This document shows positions 6,663 to 8,119 of a stretch of DNA of 8,119 nucleotides, piece by piece. The translations under genes were made by a program, and so were the position numbers. The stretch spans positions 1 through 8,119 of the forward strand of contig DLMW01000046.1 of assembly GCA_002478245.1 (NCBI GenBank), read 5' to 3'. Below the pieces are notes generated by a model. The model was not told the origin of the DNA, searched no databases, and saw nothing but the letters and a program-made list of their open reading frames with translations. This DNA is from a bacterium UBP18_UBA7526 (GTDB lineage: Bacteria; UBP18; UBA7526). Position 1 is the first letter of the stretch; each line of letters begins with the position of its first letter.

Positions 6663-7424
6663 ATGAAACTGATTGATCTTACTCAGCCGTTAAGTGTTCT
6701 TACGCCTGCCTGGCCGACCTATGAGCCCCTGCAGGTGAAGTTCTTTAAGAGGTTGGCTCCTAATGGGGCCAATGGTCAACTGATCACTACCTCCAACCAT
6801 GTGGGGACCCACTTGGATGGAGCATTACACTTCTGTACTCACGGAAGGGATATTGCTTCTATTCCTTTGGAGGATCTCTATGGCGAGGCAGCAGTAGTTG
6901 ATCTATCGGATATGGCAGAGGATTATGGTATCTATACCTCAAAGGATGTTATGGACAGGGTGGAGGTGAAGAAGAGGGATATTCTGATTATCAATACTGG
7001 ATACCATAGGTATGCCTGGGATCAGCCAGAGGCGGATGAGGTGAGGTATATGTGTAAGCACCCGGGACCCACTATGGAGTTTGCTGATTGGTGCAAGAAG
7101 ATGGAGATTAAATGGATTGGGGTAGATTGTGGGAGCGCAGACCATCCCATGAATACCAAGATAAGGGACTGGATGCCCCCGCTTGCCAAGGAGTGTAACG
7201 AGTACTTCAAAAAGAAGTATAAGAAGACCATGGAAGAGATCTTCCCTGCCGACCATTATCAACTGATGCACATCCAACTATTCCCCCAGGATATCATCCA
7301 TGCTGAGAACTTAGGAGGAGAGATAGATAAGGTGTTGAATAAGCGAACCATGGTGGGCTGCTTCCCCTGGAAGTTTATGGGTGGGGAATCGGCATTCTGT
7401 AGAATTGTGGCCTTTGAGGAATAA
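6663..7424 (+). CDS. Cyclase family / kynurenine-formamidase-like metal hydrolase
   Basis: This 253-residue protein belongs to the cyclase family (PF04199), which includes bacterial kynurenine formamidase and isatin hydrolase. Known members hydrolyse N-formyl or cyclic amide bonds with a divalent metal. AAGGGGG at 6648-6654 precedes the ATG at 6663. The hallmark metal motif HxGTHxDxxxHF is present at 46-57 (His46, His50, Asp52, His56), with Ala54 where many relatives have Pro. IKWIGVDCGSADHP lies in the middle and the conserved IHAENLGG near the C-terminus carries the His-x-Glu pair. GCFPWKFMGGESAFCRIVAF closes the fold as usual. No kynurenine-pathway gene is nearby, so naming it KynB would be unsafe. 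In this operon an amide or ring-opening hydrolysis on the same substrate as the amidohydrolase is plausible. No signal peptide is seen. Confidence 0.88.
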   Translation: MKLIDLTQPLSVLTPAWPTYEPLQVKFFKRLAPNGANGQLITTSNHVGTHLDGALHFCTHGRDIASIPLEDLYGEAAVVDLSDMAEDYGIYTSKDVMDRVEVKKRDILIINTGYHRYAWDQPEADEVRYMCKHPGPTMEFADWCKKMEIKWIGVDCGSADHPMNTKIRDWMPPLAKECNEYFKKKYKKTMEEIFPADHYQLMHIQLFPQDIIHAENLGGEIDKVLNKRTMVGCFPWKFMGGESAFCRIVAFEE

Positions 7425-7438
7425 TGAACAGGGGTGAG

Positions 7439-7465
7439 CAAGGGTTTATCCCCTTCTAACCCTTG
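7439..7465 (+). other. Intercistronic inverted repeat
   Basis: CAAGGGTT (7439-7446) pairs perfectly with AACCCTTG (7458-7465) around an 11-base loop, within the 57-base gap between two genes. No T-run follows, so it is not a standard terminator. AGGGG (7430-7434) can alternatively pair with CCCCT (7450-7454) in the loop region, which would exclude the first stem. The roles could be mRNA stabilisation or attenuation, or it could be chance. Confidence 0.4.
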
Positions 7466-7481
7466 AAGAAATGGAGGAATT

Positions 7482-8119
7482 ATGGAGAGAGAGTATCATA
7501 TCGGTCTGAAGAAGGGGGATGTGGGAAGGTATGTGCTACTTCCTGGTGATCCGGCAAGGACAGAGATCATTGCCAAGTATTTTGATGAAGCGGAAGAGAT
7601 GGCCTTTAACCGGGAGTATAGAACATTCACTGGTAAAGTCGCGGGAATAAAGATCTCTACGACCTCTACGGGAATTGGCTGTCCCTCTACGGCTATAGCT
7701 ATTGAGGAGCTGGCAAAGATCGGAGCAGATACCTTCATCAGGGTGGGAACCGCTGGCTCCTTACAGAAGGAAGTGAAATTGGGTGATGTGGTCATCTCTA
7801 CAGGAGCAGTGAGGGAAGAAGGGACGACCAGACAGTATGTCCCCTTGAGTTATCCCGCAGTCGCCAATTTAGAGGTGACCAATGCCTTAGTAGAAGCAGC
7901 TAAGAGGTTGGGTCTTCCTCATCATACGGGAATCGTCCACTGCAAGGATGCCTTCTATACTGAAGGGGCGAAGGATCTTCCTTTAGCGGAATATAATGAG
8001 GAGATGTGGAAGGCCTGGTATCGCTCAGATGTTCTGGCCACCTCCATGGAATCGGCGGCCTTATTTGTCGTCTCCTCAATAAAGAGGCTGAGGGCGGGAG
8101 AGGTCTTGGCCATCATCGG
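7482..8119 (+). CDS. Uridine phosphorylase family protein, cut by window end
   Basis: Family members split nucleosides with phosphate into base and ribose-1-phosphate. GGAGG at 7473-7477, four bases upstream, supports the ATG at 7482 and places the start MEREYHIGLKKGDVG level with E. coli Udp. The 212 visible residues cover most of a roughly 250-residue protein, and the stop lies outside the window. Matches to Udp are PGDPAR (21-26), STGIGCPSTAIAIEEL, RVGTAGS (Arg87, the phosphate Arg), VREEGTTRQYVPL, CKDAFY and SMESAAL (Met189, Glu190). The loop that reads uracil in Udp, with Gln166 and Arg168 in QER-type motifs, is TEGAKDLP (160-167) here, so neither residue is evident. Glycosidic-bond phosphorolysis is likely, but the base it accepts is open: a modified pyrimidine, a purine or a catabolic intermediate. 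It is fifth in the operon, after a 57-base gap. Confidence 0.88.
   Translation, partial: MEREYHIGLKKGDVGRYVLLPGDPARTEIIAKYFDEAEEMAFNREYRTFTGKVAGIKISTTSTGIGCPSTAIAIEELAKIGADTFIRVGTAGSLQKEVKLGDVVISTGAVREEGTTRQYVPLSYPAVANLEVTNALVEAAKRLGLPHHTGIVHCKDAFYTEGAKDLPLAEYNEEMWKAWYRSDVLATSMESAALFVVSSIKRLRAGEVLAII

Noticed and set aside
6663..7424. Naming the cyclase-family gene kynB
   Set aside because: The metal motif is shared by many cyclase-family hydrolases and there is no tryptophan or kynurenine gene in the neighbourhood.
7471..7473. ATG upstream of the phosphorylase start
   Set aside because: It is out of frame with the conserved protein and overlaps the ribosome site of the ATG at 7482.
2918..7795. 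Several open frames of 60-130 codons on the minus strand within the operon
   Set aside because: They lie opposite well-supported conserved genes, show no recognisable motifs and appear to be shadows of plus-strand coding.
1..8119. CRISPR arrays, tRNA or rRNA genes, and riboswitches
   Set aside because: No regularly spaced repeats, clover-leaf pattern, rRNA-like stretch or recognisable aptamer was seen. The only non-coding stretches are short and described above.

Overview
The window looks like bacterial chromosomal DNA from an anaerobe. The support is a tungsten-type aldehyde:ferredoxin oxidoreductase (AOR) family gene, a bacterial formyltetrahydrofolate deformylase (PurU), strong GGAGG-type Shine-Dalgarno sites before every intact gene, and a near-consensus sigma-70 type promoter. 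Frequent AGG, AGA and ATA codons in the operon would fit an uncultured or thermophile-like anaerobic lineage, but no taxon can be named from this sequence alone.

Bases 1-2413 are a graveyard of mobile elements. An AT-rich ISL3-family transposase gene (from 159) is cut after its 346th codon by an IS3-family element (1197-2413). The left inverted repeat of that element supplies the last residues and the stop codon of the truncated protein. The IS3 element keeps both 26-bp imperfect terminal repeats, a likely promoter and the A_AAA_AAG slippery heptamer of programmed -1 frameshifting. Its transposase is nevertheless broken by three further frame changes, so it should be dead as an autonomous element. 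The missing 3' part of the ISL3 gene does not resume on the other side and no clean target duplication is visible. This suggests a deletion or rearrangement at the junction.

Bases 2414-2549 form a compact regulatory interval. It holds a rho-independent terminator facing right, then a TTGACC-17-TATGAT promoter whose -10 box is one arm of a perfect 7-bp dyad, a candidate operator.

Bases 2550-8119 carry five closely spaced rightward genes that read as one operon: an AOR-family oxidoreductase, a cytosine-deaminase-like amidohydrolase, PurU, a cyclase/kynurenine-formamidase-like metal hydrolase, and a uridine-phosphorylase-family protein cut by the window end. Together they suggest a catabolic route for a nucleoside or N-heterocycle: phosphorolysis of an N-glycosidic bond, amidohydrolase and cyclase-type hydrolysis of the base, release of a one-carbon unit as formate through folate, and a ferredoxin-linked redox step. 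Two of the enzymes lack hallmark residues of the classical enzyme (the amidohydrolase a metal-binding His, the phosphorylase the uracil-reading Gln/Arg pair), so the substrate is probably not plain cytosine or uridine. The pathway is an inference from gene content.
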